Shown: piece by piece, positions 8,152 through 16,428 of the stretch
Position numbering within the stretch: the stretch's first letter is position 1
Layout of the letters: each line of letters starts with the position of its first letter
Origin: JAVKFY01 sp040223615
GTDB lineage: Bacteria; Pseudomonadota; Alphaproteobacteria; GCA-2731375
Assembly: GCA_040223615.1 (NCBI GenBank)
Contig: JAVKFY010000040.1
Location: 152,125-216,124, forward strand
Length of the DNA: 64,000 nt
Direction: 5' to 3'
The notes under the pieces: model-generated
What the model saw: only the letters and a program-made list of their open reading frames with translations
What the model was told of the DNA's origin: nothing
Databases searched by the model: none
Position numbers and translations under genes: made by a program

Positions 8152-9537
8152 ATGGCCGGGCCGCGCACCATGCTGGACAAGATCTGGGACGCACACGCCG
8201 TGGCCGAGAACGAGGCCGGCGAGACCTTGCTGTTCGTCGACCGCCAGCTCCTGCACGAGGGCTCGCGCACCGCGTTCGGCATCCTCGAGGACCGGGGCCT
8301 GAGCCTGGCGCGGCCGGACCTGACGTTCGGCACCGCCGACCACTACGCCCCGAGCGATGGCCGCGACCTGTCCGGCGCGCCCGATGCGGTGCGCGAGATG
8401 GTCGAGTATTTCGACCGCAACACGCAGCGCCACGGCGTCGCCGCTTTTGGCCTGAATTCCGCCGACCAAGGCATCGTGCACGTGATCGGGCCGGAGCTCG
8501 GCCTGACCCTGCCGGGGCTGGTCCTGGTCTGCGGCGACAGCCACACCGCGACGCACGGCGCACTGGGGGCGCTTGCCTTCGGCATCGGCGCCTCGGAGGT
8601 CGCGCACGTGATGGCGACGCAGACGCTGTGGCAGAAGAAGCCGAGGGCGATGCGGATCACGGTCGATGGCCGGCTCGGCGATGGCGTCACCGCCAAGGAC
8701 CTGATCCTGGCGATCATCGCGCGCATCGGCACCGCGGGCGGCACCGGCCACGTCATCGAGTATGCCGGCGATGCCGTCGCCGCGCTGGCGATGGAGCAGC
8801 GGCTGACGCTGTGCAACATGTCGATCGAGGCCGGCGCGCGGGCCGGCTTCGTGGCGCCGGACACGACCACCTTCGACTACGTGCGCGGCCGGCGCTACGC
8901 CCCGGAAGGCGCGCTGTTCGAGCGGGCCGTCGCCGACTGGCAGCGGCTGCCGAGCGACGACGGCGCGGCGTTCGACACCGCACACCGGCTGGACGGCGCG
9001 GCGGTGGCGCCGATGGTGACCTGGGGCACCTCGCCGCAGGCCGCCGTGGCGGTGACCGGCCGCGTGCCGATGGCGGGCGACGACGATGATCGCGCGGCGC
9101 TGGCCTACATGGGGCTGAGCGGCGGCGAGACGGTATCGGACATCGCCATCGACCGCGTGTTCATCGGCTCGTGCACCAACGGCCGGCTGGGCGACCTGCG
9201 CGCGGCGGCCGCCATCGCCAGGAGCCGGCGCGCCAGGGTGCCGGTGCTGGTCAGCCCGGGCTCGAGCGCGGTGCGGCGCGCGGCGGAGGCGGAGGGGCTG
9301 GACCGCATCTTCACCGAGGCCGGCTTTACCTGGGGCCACGCGAGCTGCTCGATGTGCGTCGGCATCAATGGCGACCTGGTCGATGCCGGCCAGCGATGTC
9401 TGTCGACCTCGAACCGCAACTTCGTCGGCCGCCAGGGTCGCGGCGCGCGCACCCACCTGGCCAGCCCGGCGACGGCCGCGGCGAGCGCCATCGCCGGCCG
9501 CATCGTCGACCACCGCGCGTTTCCAGGGGCGCTCTAG
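8152..9537 (+). CDS. leuC: 3-isopropylmalate dehydratase large subunit-like (LeuC family)
   Basis: 461 aa starting at ATG 8152, with GGGAGA 6-11 bases upstream. Aconitase-fold [4Fe-4S] hydro-lyase: the three cluster cysteines are Cys341 (GSCTNG), Cys399 and Cys402 (CSMC). GDSHTATHGALGALAFGIG is the family signature around residues 122-140. Together with LeuD it would isomerise a 2- or 3-hydroxy diacid such as isopropylmalate. Several segments differ from textbook LeuC, for example CSMCVGIN where CSMCLAMN is usual, and no leuB is adjacent, so it may be a paralog acting on another substrate (citraconate or dimethylmaleate type). The gene symbol is therefore by family, not proven function. Confidence 0.85.
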   Translation: MAGPRTMLDKIWDAHAVAENEAGETLLFVDRQLLHEGSRTAFGILEDRGLSLARPDLTFGTADHYAPSDGRDLSGAPDAVREMVEYFDRNTQRHGVAAFGLNSADQGIVHVIGPELGLTLPGLVLVCGDSHTATHGALGALAFGIGASEVAHVMATQTLWQKKPRAMRITVDGRLGDGVTAKDLILAIIARIGTAGGTGHVIEYAGDAVAALAMEQRLTLCNMSIEAGARAGFVAPDTTTFDYVRGRRYAPEGALFERAVADWQRLPSDDGAAFDTAHRLDGAAVAPMVTWGTSPQAAVAVTGRVPMAGDDDDRAALAYMGLSGGETVSDIAIDRVFIGSCTNGRLGDLRAAAAIARSRRARVPVLVSPGSSAVRRAAEAEGLDRIFTEAGFTWGHASCSMCVGINGDLVDAGQRCLSTSNRNFVGRQGRGARTHLASPATAAASAIAGRIVDHRAFPGAL

Positions 9538-9539
9538 AG

Positions 9540-10157
9540 ATGGAGAAGTTCACCTCGCTCACCGCCGTGGCCGCGCCGTTGGCCGAGCGCAACGTCGACA
9601 CCGACCAGATCATTCCGGCGCGTTTCCTGAAGGTGCCGCGGGCGCACGGCTATGCCGATTTCCTGTTCTGCGACCGGCGCCAGGACCGGGCCGACTTCGC
9701 GCTCAACGACCAGCGCTGGCGCGCCGCGAAGATCCTGGTGGCGGACGACAATTTCGGCTGCGGCTCGTCGCGCGAGGCGGCGGTCTACGCGCTGATGGAC
9801 GGCGGCTTCCGCTGTGTCATCGCGCCCAGCTTCGGCGACATCTTCCGCTCCAACGCGATGAAGAACGGCCTGCTGCCGGTGCCGTTGCCGCAAGACCAGG
9901 TGACGCGGCTGCTGGACATGCTGGGACGCGGCAATGCCGGCGAGGTCACCGTCGACCTGGCGGCCGAGCAGGTCACCTTCCCGGACGGCAGCCAGATGCG
10001 CTTCGCCATCGATCCGCACCGCCGGCGCTGCCTGTTGGAGGGGCTGGACGACATCGCTTTCACGCGCCGGCATGCCAACGAAATCGATCGCTTCGCCGCC
10101 GCCCGCGCCGACGCCGCGCCGTGGAGCCTGCCACAAACGAAGACGGCGGCCTCCTAG
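9540..10157 (+). CDS. leuD: 3-isopropylmalate dehydratase small subunit-like (LeuD family)
   Basis: 205 aa, ATG two bases after the leuC stop. This is the swivelling small subunit of the LeuCD heterodimer: NVDTDQIIPARFLK near residues 18-31, NFGCGSSREAAVYAL about 70-84 and SFGDIFRSNAMKNGLLPV about 98-115 are the conserved LeuD blocks that close over the substrate. Length is normal for LeuD. It is obligately cotranscribed with leuC. An inverted repeat just past the stop may end the transcript. Confidence 0.9.
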   Translation: MEKFTSLTAVAAPLAERNVDTDQIIPARFLKVPRAHGYADFLFCDRRQDRADFALNDQRWRAAKILVADDNFGCGSSREAAVYALMDGGFRCVIAPSFGDIFRSNAMKNGLLPVPLPQDQVTRLLDMLGRGNAGEVTVDLAAEQVTFPDGSQMRFAIDPHRRRCLLEGLDDIAFTRRHANEIDRFAAARADAAPWSLPQTKTAAS

Positions 10158-10167
10158 AAGACCGCCG
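10144..10167 (+). terminator. Possible weak terminator hairpin after leuD
   Basis: CGGCGG (10144-10149) and CCGCCG (10162-10167) are complementary around a 12-base loop that includes the leuD stop codon. There is no downstream T run, so intrinsic termination is doubtful. Confidence 0.25.
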
Positions 10168-10194
10168 CCATCGTTGCGCGAATTCGCGATCGGT

Positions 10195-10965
10195 CTACGC
10201 GCGACGGCGCCGCCGCATCGCACCAAGACCGGCCAGCCCGGCGCCGAACAGCGCCAGCGTGGCGGGCTCGGGCACCGGCGCGCCGGCGCCGACGATCACC
10301 AGGATCTCCGTCTGCGCGAAGGGATCGTTGCCGCCATCGAACGCCGACAGGCGGATGGTGTAGTCGCCGTCGACATTGGGATCGAAACCGGCGACGTCGA
10401 AGGCCATGTTGCGAGAGTTCTGCGCCACGTTAAAGAGCGACGGAAAGCCAAGATACTCGGCGACATCCGAAGGCTCGACGCCGGTGTTGCCGACGAACGA
10501 ATTGTCGCCGTAGGCATTGTCGAAGAAGAAGGTCAGTGGGTCCTGCGACTGGAAGGTCGTGCCCGCGCCCGGATTGGTGTCGATATCCAGTACGTAGGTG
10601 TAGGTGCTCAACACCGTCGTGCCGTTCACGTACGACGAGTTGATCGAGAAGTCGAAGTTCCACCGTGCGCGGTCTGGATTGGAGGCCGGCGCACCGACAT
10701 TGTGGTTGTAGGTGCCGTCGCCGTTGCTGAAGAAGTCGTTGGTCGGCGCATCGCCTGGGATGCTGTAGCGGACGTGCGCGCGTAGTCCGAGTTCGACGTC
10801 GCCGACGCGGTCGGTCGTGAACCCGCCGTTTAAGTTGCCGCCGTTGCCGTAGATGACGTCCGGGGTGACGTCCTGATCGAATTCGATGACCGCGAGCGCA
10901 GGCGTCGTGGCCATGAGGATGCCGACGACGAGGCCGGCAGGCAGAATCCTGGTGTGACTGTACAT
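10195..10965 (-). CDS. PEP-CTERM sorting domain-containing exported protein
   Basis: 256 aa. It has an N-terminal signal peptide (residues 1-25, ending ATTPALA). The C-terminus carries VPEP at about residues 233-236, a hydrophobic helix (LALFGAGLAGLG) and a final Arg cluster, the PEP-CTERM signal that exosortase removes when the protein is delivered to the surface. The middle is low in Lys and rich in Asn, Asp, Gly and Thr, as in secreted beta-rich proteins. The ATG at 10965 is preceded by AAGGGA. No exosortase or EPS genes are present in the window. Function unknown. Confidence 0.85.
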   Translation of the reverse strand: MYSHTRILPAGLVVGILMATTPALAVIEFDQDVTPDVIYGNGGNLNGGFTTDRVGDVELGLRAHVRYSIPGDAPTNDFFSNGDGTYNHNVGAPASNPDRARWNFDFSINSSYVNGTTVLSTYTYVLDIDTNPGAGTTFQSQDPLTFFFDNAYGDNSFVGNTGVEPSDVAEYLGFPSLFNVAQNSRNMAFDVAGFDPNVDGDYTIRLSAFDGGNDPFAQTEILVIVGAGAPVPEPATLALFGAGLAGLGAMRRRRRA

Positions 10966-11221
10966 AACTTGCTTTCCCTTGTTGGCTCGGCCGCGTTGAT
11001 CGCGGCTCAAGTATTCTTCATTATGCAATCTTCATGCCCGCATTGGTTGTTGTTGGCGAGTGTATTATGTTTGTTAAATCAAGATGTTGCGGGACGGACC
11101 CCGGTGCCTGCCTTGGACGCCGTTGCGATCTGTAAGATTTTCCGACACTTTTGGCCGGTTTCGGCGCGTTCCCGGCGTGCCCGCGTGTAGACTTATGACT
11201 ATGCAGCGGAGGGACGACGCG
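10966..11221. promoter_or_regulatory. AT-richer divergent promoter region
   Basis: The 256-bp gap between the divergent PEP-CTERM and LLM genes is visibly richer in A+T than its surroundings. A plus-strand TTGATC...17 bp...CATTAT pair (about 10996-11024) and a minus-strand TAATAC box (11062-11067) are promoter-like. These are pattern matches only; neither start site is known. Confidence 0.35.
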
Positions 11222-12100
11222 ATGAAGATCGGCATACAGCTCTACCTCAGCGGGGCGGCGGCCGAGCCCGGCTTCCTGGTGCCGGCGGCGAAGGCGGTGG
11301 AGCAGGCGGGCATGGAATGCCTGTGGATGGCCGAGCACGTGATCCTCACGCCGGTGATCGAGTCGCGCTATCCCTATGCGCCGGACGGCAAGTTCCCGTT
11401 CGACCCGCGGCTGCTGCCGCTGGAGCCGTTCACCGCGATGGCCTTCGTCGCCGCGCACACCACCACGTTGCGCCTGGGCACGGCGGTCTCGGTGCTCCCG
11501 CAGCGCAATCCGGTGTTCGCCGCCAAGCAGGTCGCCGACGTCGACGTGCTGTCGGGCGGGCGGGTCGACTACGGCATCGGCGCCGGCTGGTGCCTGGAGG
11601 AGATGACGGCGCTGGGCATGCCGGCGGACCGGCGCGGTGCGCGCACCGACGACTACATCGCGCTGATGAAGAAGATCTGGACCGAGGAGACGATCCGCCA
11701 CGACGGCGAGTTCTTCTCGCTGCCCGACAGCCATACCGGACCGAAGCCGGTGCAGAAGCCGCACCCGCCGCTGTTCATCGGTGGCCACTCGAAGATGGCG
11801 CTGCGCCGCACCGCGACGCTGGGCGACGGCTGGATCGCGGCCGCCGTCGCGCCGGAGGACTATGGACCGCAGGTCGCCGACCTGCACGCCGCCTGTCGCG
11901 AACACGGGCGCGACCCGGCCAGCGTGCGCCTTGTCGTCGCACCGCCGAACGGACGGGCGGACCTGAACATGGTGAAGCGGTATCGTGACATCGGCGCCGA
12001 GCAGGTGGTGATCGCGCTGGGCGCCGGCCGGCTGGACCGGTTCCTCGGCCGGCTGGAGCAGATCGCCAACGATCTCGTCGCGCCATCGGCGGCGCTGTAG
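11222..12100 (+). CDS. LLM class flavin/F420-dependent oxidoreductase
   Basis: 292 aa from ATG 11222, with GGAGGG 8-14 bases upstream. Luciferase-like TIM barrel: MKIGIQLYLS start, FLVPAAKAVEQAGMECLWMAEH near residues 20-41, and GGRVDYGIGAGWCLEEMTALG about 114-134, the classical LLM block. The C-terminal PPLFIGGHS is the phosphate-binding region. Members of this subgroup (TIGR03619-like) use F420 or FMN; the cofactor here is unproven. It is followed by an MBL hydrolase 12 bp downstream. Confidence 0.85.
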   Translation: MKIGIQLYLSGAAAEPGFLVPAAKAVEQAGMECLWMAEHVILTPVIESRYPYAPDGKFPFDPRLLPLEPFTAMAFVAAHTTTLRLGTAVSVLPQRNPVFAAKQVADVDVLSGGRVDYGIGAGWCLEEMTALGMPADRRGARTDDYIALMKKIWTEETIRHDGEFFSLPDSHTGPKPVQKPHPPLFIGGHSKMALRRTATLGDGWIAAAVAPEDYGPQVADLHAACREHGRDPASVRLVVAPPNGRADLNMVKRYRDIGAEQVVIALGAGRLDRFLGRLEQIANDLVAPSAAL

Positions 12101-12112
12101 CGGAGGCGGCAC

Positions 12113-12970
12113 ATGGCGGAACCAACCTGGCGCATCGGCGACATCGAGATCACCCGGGTGGTCGAGATCGAGGCCACCGGCGGCATGACCCGCATCCTGC
12201 CCGACGCGACGCGCGAGCGGGTGCGCGAGATCCCGTGGATGTATCCGCATTTCGCCGACGAGGACGGCCGCATGCGCGGCTCGATCCACGCGCTGTGCAT
12301 CCAGACGCCGGAACAGAAGATCATCGTCGACACCTGCGTCGGCAACGACAAGATGCGGCCCTACAACAAGGCCTGGGACCAGTTGCAGACCGGCTTCCTG
12401 GACGACCTGGCGGCGGCCGGCTTCGCGCCGGAGGCGGTGGACACCGTCATGTGCACGCACCTGCACGTCGACCACGTCGGCTGGAACACCCGGCTGGTCG
12501 ACGACAAGTGGGTGCCGACGTTTCCGCAAGCGCGCTACCTGATGGCCAAGCGCGAAGTCGAGCACTGGAACGACGAGGACGATGCCACGGCGCAGCAGAT
12601 CATGGCCGACTCGGTGCAGCCGATCTTCGATGCCGGGCTGGTCGAGACCGTCGCCATGGACCAGCGGATCGGCGAGGGGCTGAGCCTGATCCCGTCGCCG
12701 GGCCACACGCCGGGCCACGTCAGCGTGCTGATCGAGAGCCAGGGCGAGCAGGCGCTGATCACCGGCGACTTCCTGCACCACCCCTGTCAGTTCGCGCACC
12801 CGGAATGGTCGGCCGTGGTCGACACCGACTCGGAGCGCGCGGTGCACACGCGCCACATGATGTTCGAGCGGTTCGCCGACACCCCGACCCTGATCATCGG
12901 CACGCATTTCGCCACGCCCAGCGCCGGCCGGCTGGTGCGTGACGGCAAGACCTATCGGCTGGACGTGTAG
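12113..12970 (+). CDS. MBL-fold metallo-hydrolase
   Basis: 285 aa. The dinuclear-zinc motif HLHVDHVGWN sits near residues 115-124, with the later ligands in GHTPGH (about 196-201), GDFLHH and a C-terminal GTHF. It resembles the lactonase/alkylsulfatase-like hydrolases that follow LLM oxidoreductases. A ribosome site GCGGAGG precedes the ATG. It sits in the middle of an LLM-MBL-small-protein operon, which suggests ring opening or ester/lactone hydrolysis in a degradation pathway; the substrate is unknown. Confidence 0.88.
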   Translation: MAEPTWRIGDIEITRVVEIEATGGMTRILPDATRERVREIPWMYPHFADEDGRMRGSIHALCIQTPEQKIIVDTCVGNDKMRPYNKAWDQLQTGFLDDLAAAGFAPEAVDTVMCTHLHVDHVGWNTRLVDDKWVPTFPQARYLMAKREVEHWNDEDDATAQQIMADSVQPIFDAGLVETVAMDQRIGEGLSLIPSPGHTPGHVSVLIESQGEQALITGDFLHHPCQFAHPEWSAVVDTDSERAVHTRHMMFERFADTPTLIIGTHFATPSAGRLVRDGKTYRLDV

Positions 12971-12979
12971 GAGGAACCC

Positions 12980-13198
12980 ATGGCGTCGCTGTCGGATATC
13001 GTCTCCAAGCACCTGGACGCGGCGGTGGCCGAGGCGGGCGGCGTCGGCTATCCGCCCGAGGACGTGGCGCGCACGATGCTCGCCTTCGTGGTCAAGGTTT
13101 ACCGCGAGAACAAGCCGCTGGACGAGATCGCCGCCGAGCTGCGCGGCGTGATCGAAAATCTCGACCCGGACGACGAATACACGTTCATGCGGCCCTGA
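12980..13198 (+). CDS. Conserved small protein, 72 aa, unknown
   Basis: 72 residues preceded by a strong AGGAGG ribosome site. It is acidic and helical, with VARTMLAFVVKVYREN forming an amphipathic helix and an acidic tail ending DPDDEYTFMRP. I do not recognise the family. Codon use matches its neighbours and it is spaced 9 bp after the MBL gene, so it is a real last gene of that operon. Confidence 0.7.
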   Translation: MASLSDIVSKHLDAAVAEAGGVGYPPEDVARTMLAFVVKVYRENKPLDEIAAELRGVIENLDPDDEYTFMRP

Positions 13199-13207
13199 AG
13201 CCGGCGC

Positions 13208-13759
13208 TCAGATCCGCTCGCCCTCGACGATCGGGGCCAGGCGCTTCACTTCCTGCTTCGGGCCGGGCATGTTCGGGTGCACTTCAAGGGCGCGCTTGTA
13301 GGCCTCGTAGGCTTTCTCGTCGTCTTCAAGCTGGTTGTAGATCATGCCCATGCCGGCCAGCGCGCCGAAGTGGCGCGGCTCCAGCTCCAGCACCTTGTCG
13401 CAGTCGGCCAGCGAGGCCTCGAAACGGCCGATCAGGTACAGCACCGTCGCGCGCTTGTTCCACCCCTCGGCATAGTCGGGCTTCAGCTCGACGACGGTGG
13501 TGAGCAGGCCCAGCGCCTCGTCCATGCGCCTGGCCTGCATTGCGCGCACCGAGCGCTGCATCAGCAGGTCGACGGTGTCGCTGCCGGAGTTGAGCCAGAT
13601 CGACCAGATCGCCTGCGCCAGTTGCTCCGACTCCGCGCCCTCGCCGGCGGCCGCCAGCTTGTCGAACAGCTCCGGCAGACGGGTGTCGGTCTGGTCGGCG
13701 CGGGCCGGCACCGCCGCCAGCAGCAGCGCGCCAAGACAGATCGCCATCAGGTGTCGCAT
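13208..13759 (-). CDS. Exported TPR-repeat protein
   Basis: 183 aa with a signal peptide (about 1-22, ending VPARA). Two to three tetratricopeptide repeats span residues 75-165: DEALGLLTTVVELKPDYAEGWNKRA, then ASLADCDKVLELEP and KAYEAYKRALEVHPN. TPR proteins of this size act as periplasmic scaffolds, but no partner is indicated. It lies 46 bp downstream of glcF on the same strand and may be its last cotranscribed gene. Confidence 0.88.
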   Translation of the reverse strand: MRHLMAICLGALLLAAVPARADQTDTRLPELFDKLAAAGEGAESEQLAQAIWSIWLNSGSDTVDLLMQRSVRAMQARRMDEALGLLTTVVELKPDYAEGWNKRATVLYLIGRFEASLADCDKVLELEPRHFGALAGMGMIYNQLEDDEKAYEAYKRALEVHPNMPGPKQEVKRLAPIVEGERI

Positions 13760-13805
13760 GGGCCAAGGATAAGGCGCCGGCAGCGACCGCAACAAGCGTC
13801 TCGCG

Positions 13806-15089
13806 TCACACAATTCCGTGCAGCGCGGCCGGCGCCGGCCCGCCGGTGGCCCAGTCCAGCAGCTCGACCGTGTGCACCACCGGGACGCCGGCACCAGTGC
13901 CGATCTGCATCTGGCAGCCGATGTTCCCGGTGGCGATCAGGTCCGGCTCGGTGGCCTTGAGGTTGGCGAGCTTGCGCGTCCTCAGCCGGCCGGCGAGTTC
14001 CGGTTGCAGCAGGTTGTAGGTGCCGGCGGAACCGCAGCACAGGTGGCTTTCGCCCGGCTCCACCACGGTGAATCCGGCCACGGTGAGCAGTTGCTTCGGC
14101 GCGTCGCGCACGCGCTGCCCGTGTTGCAGCGAACAGGCCGCGTGATAGGCGACGCGCTGGCCGATCGCCTGGCTCACCGGCTTGAGGCCGAGGTCGGCGA
14201 TCAGTTCGGAGATGTCGCGGGTCTTGTCGGCGATGGCGGCGGCGCGGTCGGCCCAGGCGGCGTCCTCGCGCAGCATGAAGCCGTAGTCCTTCACCGTGGT
14301 GCCGCAGCCCGACGCGTTGATCACCACCGTGTCGACCCTGGCATCGGTCCAGGCGGCGATGTTGGCGCGCGCGGCGGCCAATGCATCATCCTCGTGGCCC
14401 ATGTGGTGGGTTAGCGAGCCGCAGCAGCCGGCGCCGGCCGAGACCACGACCTCGCAGCCGTGCCGGGTCAGCAGCCGGATCGTCGCCTCGTTGATCTGCG
14501 GCGCCAGCACCTTCTGCGCGCAGCCGATGAGCAGCGCGACGCGCCTGAGCTTCTCGCCCTCGGCGGGATAGACCCGGGGCCGGTCGCTCGGCGACGGCGA
14601 GGGCAGCGAGGCGGGTGCGAATTCCAGCATCGCGCGCATCCGGCCCGGCATCAGGCCCTTGAACGGCCGGCCGACGATGGCCCCGATCAGCGCCAGGCGG
14701 AACAGGTTCGGGCGCGGCAGCAGCCAGGCGAGAAGCCGGCGCAGCCAGCGGTCGGCGACCGGACGCTCGTAGGTTTCCTCGATGTGGCGCCGCGCGTGGT
14801 CAACCAGGTGCATGTAGTGCACGCCGGATGGACACGTGGTCATGCACGACAGGCAGGACAGGCAGCGGTCGACGTGCAGCGTGACTTCCGCGCTGGCCGG
14901 CGCGTCGGCCTCCAGCATGTTCTTGATCAGGTAGATGCGGCCGCGCGGGCTGTCGAGCTCGTCGCCCAGTTCAACATAGGTCGGGCAGGTCGCGGTGCAG
15001 AAGCCGCAGTGCACGCAGGCGCGCAGGATCGAATTGGCCTCGGCGATGTCGGCGTCGGCGAGCTGCGCCAGGGAGAAGTTGGTCTGCAT
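13806..15089 (-). CDS. glcF: Glycolate oxidase iron-sulfur subunit
   Basis: 427 aa from the ATG at 15089. Two ferredoxin-type [4Fe-4S] motifs, CVHCGFCTATCP (about 24-35) and CLSCLSCMTTCP (about 74-85), are followed by two CCG cysteine-rich domains (GCCGSLTHH and CCGSAGTYN), the architecture of GlcF/GlpC electron-transfer subunits. With GlcD and GlcE it oxidises glycolate to glyoxylate at the membrane and passes electrons to quinone. It is separated from glcE by 136 bp containing REP-like palindromes. Confidence 0.95.
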   Translation of the reverse strand: MQTNFSLAQLADADIAEANSILRACVHCGFCTATCPTYVELGDELDSPRGRIYLIKNMLEADAPASAEVTLHVDRCLSCLSCMTTCPSGVHYMHLVDHARRHIEETYERPVADRWLRRLLAWLLPRPNLFRLALIGAIVGRPFKGLMPGRMRAMLEFAPASLPSPSPSDRPRVYPAEGEKLRRVALLIGCAQKVLAPQINEATIRLLTRHGCEVVVSAGAGCCGSLTHHMGHEDDALAAARANIAAWTDARVDTVVINASGCGTTVKDYGFMLREDAAWADRAAAIADKTRDISELIADLGLKPVSQAIGQRVAYHAACSLQHGQRVRDAPKQLLTVAGFTVVEPGESHLCCGSAGTYNLLQPELAGRLRTRKLANLKATEPDLIATGNIGCQMQIGTGAGVPVVHTVELLDWATGGPAPAALHGIV

Positions 15090-15100
15090 GGCTAGGTGCT

Positions 15101-15195
15101 TGTCATGCCAGCGAAGGCTGGCATCCAGAGAAGACGGGCGAGGCTCTTGCAGGTGTCCCACAAAGTCTGGATTCCTGCCTTCGCAGGAATGACGG
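15101..15195. repeat. Pair of inverted REP-like palindromes inside the glc operon
   Basis: TGTCATGCCAGCGAAGGCTG... at 15101-15130 and its inverted counterpart, ending CGCAGGAATGACGG, at 15166-15195 are two copies of one palindrome in opposite orientation, each able to form a hairpin (CCTGCCTTCGCAGG-type core). The gap between glcE and glcF holds little else. Confidence 0.75.
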
Positions 15196-15225
15196 CTTGG
15201 GTATCGAGGGAACTGATCGACATCG

Positions 15226-16428
15226 TCACAACTCGCGGTACATGCGGCCGCGGTTGAGGACGCGGTGCGGGTCGAAGCTGTTCTTCACCCGGGCGGTGAG
15301 CGCGGCGAGCGCTTCGGGCTGCGGCTGGAAGATGGTGGCCGCCTGACGCACCGCGTCGTCGGCGCGGACCAGGGTGGCGTGGCCTTCCGCGCCGATGGCG
15401 GCGCGGATCGCCTGGCCATCGGTGTCAGGCGGTGCGGCGAGCCAGATCAGGCCGCCGGCCCAGTCGTAGAGCCGCGCACCGGGCAGGTTGGCAAGCATCG
15501 CCGGGCCGCGCATCGGCGTTACCGACAGCTTCCACAGCGCCGTGCCGTCAAGGCCGAGCAGCGGCTTCACGTCGCGGATCTCGCGCCACAGCGCGGCGGT
15601 GTTGTGGCTGTGCAGTTCTTCCACAGCGCCGAAGCCGCCGAGCTCGGTCTTCAGGGCGTTGCAGCGGTGTTCGACCGAGGGGCCGGGGCCTTCGACGCGG
15701 ATCGCGGTGACGGCGGCGCCGGCGTCGCGAACGTAGCCGACCGCGGATCGCGCGGCGGCTTCGGGCGGCAGGTGGGCGAGTCCGGAGACCTCGTGCGGGC
15801 TGCCGCCGGCCTGGCTCAACGCGCGCACGGCGGTCTCGTCGTCGAGGCCGAAGACCAGCACGGTGCGGGTCTTCTCCGGCGCTGGCAGAACCTTGACCGT
15901 GACCTCGGTCATCGCCGCCAGGGTGCCGTGGCTGCCGGCCAGCAGCTTGCACAGGTCGTAGCCGGTGACGTTCTTCACCACCCGTCCGCCGGACTTGATC
16001 AGCTCGCCCCGGCCGGTGACCGCGTGCACGCCCAGGAAGTGGTCGCGCGCGGCGCCAGCCTTGATCCGGCGCGGCCCGGCCAGGTTCGCGGCCAGCACGC
16101 CCCCCAGGGTCTGCTTGTCCGGCGCGCCGCCGTAGAGCGGGCCGAAGTCCGGCGGCTCGAAGGCCAGTTGCTGGCGGTTCTGCCGCAACAGGCCCTCGAT
16201 CTCGGCCAGCGGCGTGCCGGCCATGGCGCTCAGGACCAGTTCGTCCGGCTCGTAGAGATTGATGCCGGCGAGGCCGGACAGGTCGATCCGGTGCGCTGCC
16301 TGACCCGGATAGCCGAGCCCGGCCTTGGAACCGGCGCCCAGCAGGTCGACCGGCGTTTCCTCGCCCACCGCCCAGCGGACCGCCTCGGTGACCTGATCGG
16401 CGTTCTCTGGTCGCCACGTTTCCGGCAT
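15226..16428 (-). CDS. glcE: Glycolate oxidase FAD-binding subunit
   Basis: 400 aa. A FAD-binding type-4 fold with LLGAGSKAGLG near residues 31-41, GGVLAANLAGPRRI around 111-124 and KSGGRVVKNVTGYDLCKLL about 149-167; the last is the diagnostic GlcE block. It pairs with GlcD to make the flavin-containing part of glycolate dehydrogenase. Its ATG shares one base with the glcD stop (TGATG), implying coupled translation. An upstream extension to 16671 overlaps glcD and is not used. Confidence 0.93.
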   Translation of the reverse strand: MPETWRPENADQVTEAVRWAVGEETPVDLLGAGSKAGLGYPGQAAHRIDLSGLAGINLYEPDELVLSAMAGTPLAEIEGLLRQNRQQLAFEPPDFGPLYGGAPDKQTLGGVLAANLAGPRRIKAGAARDHFLGVHAVTGRGELIKSGGRVVKNVTGYDLCKLLAGSHGTLAAMTEVTVKVLPAPEKTRTVLVFGLDDETAVRALSQAGGSPHEVSGLAHLPPEAAARSAVGYVRDAGAAVTAIRVEGPGPSVEHRCNALKTELGGFGAVEELHSHNTAALWREIRDVKPLLGLDGTALWKLSVTPMRGPAMLANLPGARLYDWAGGLIWLAAPPDTDGQAIRAAIGAEGHATLVRADDAVRQAATIFQPQPEALAALTARVKNSFDPHRVLNRGRMYREL

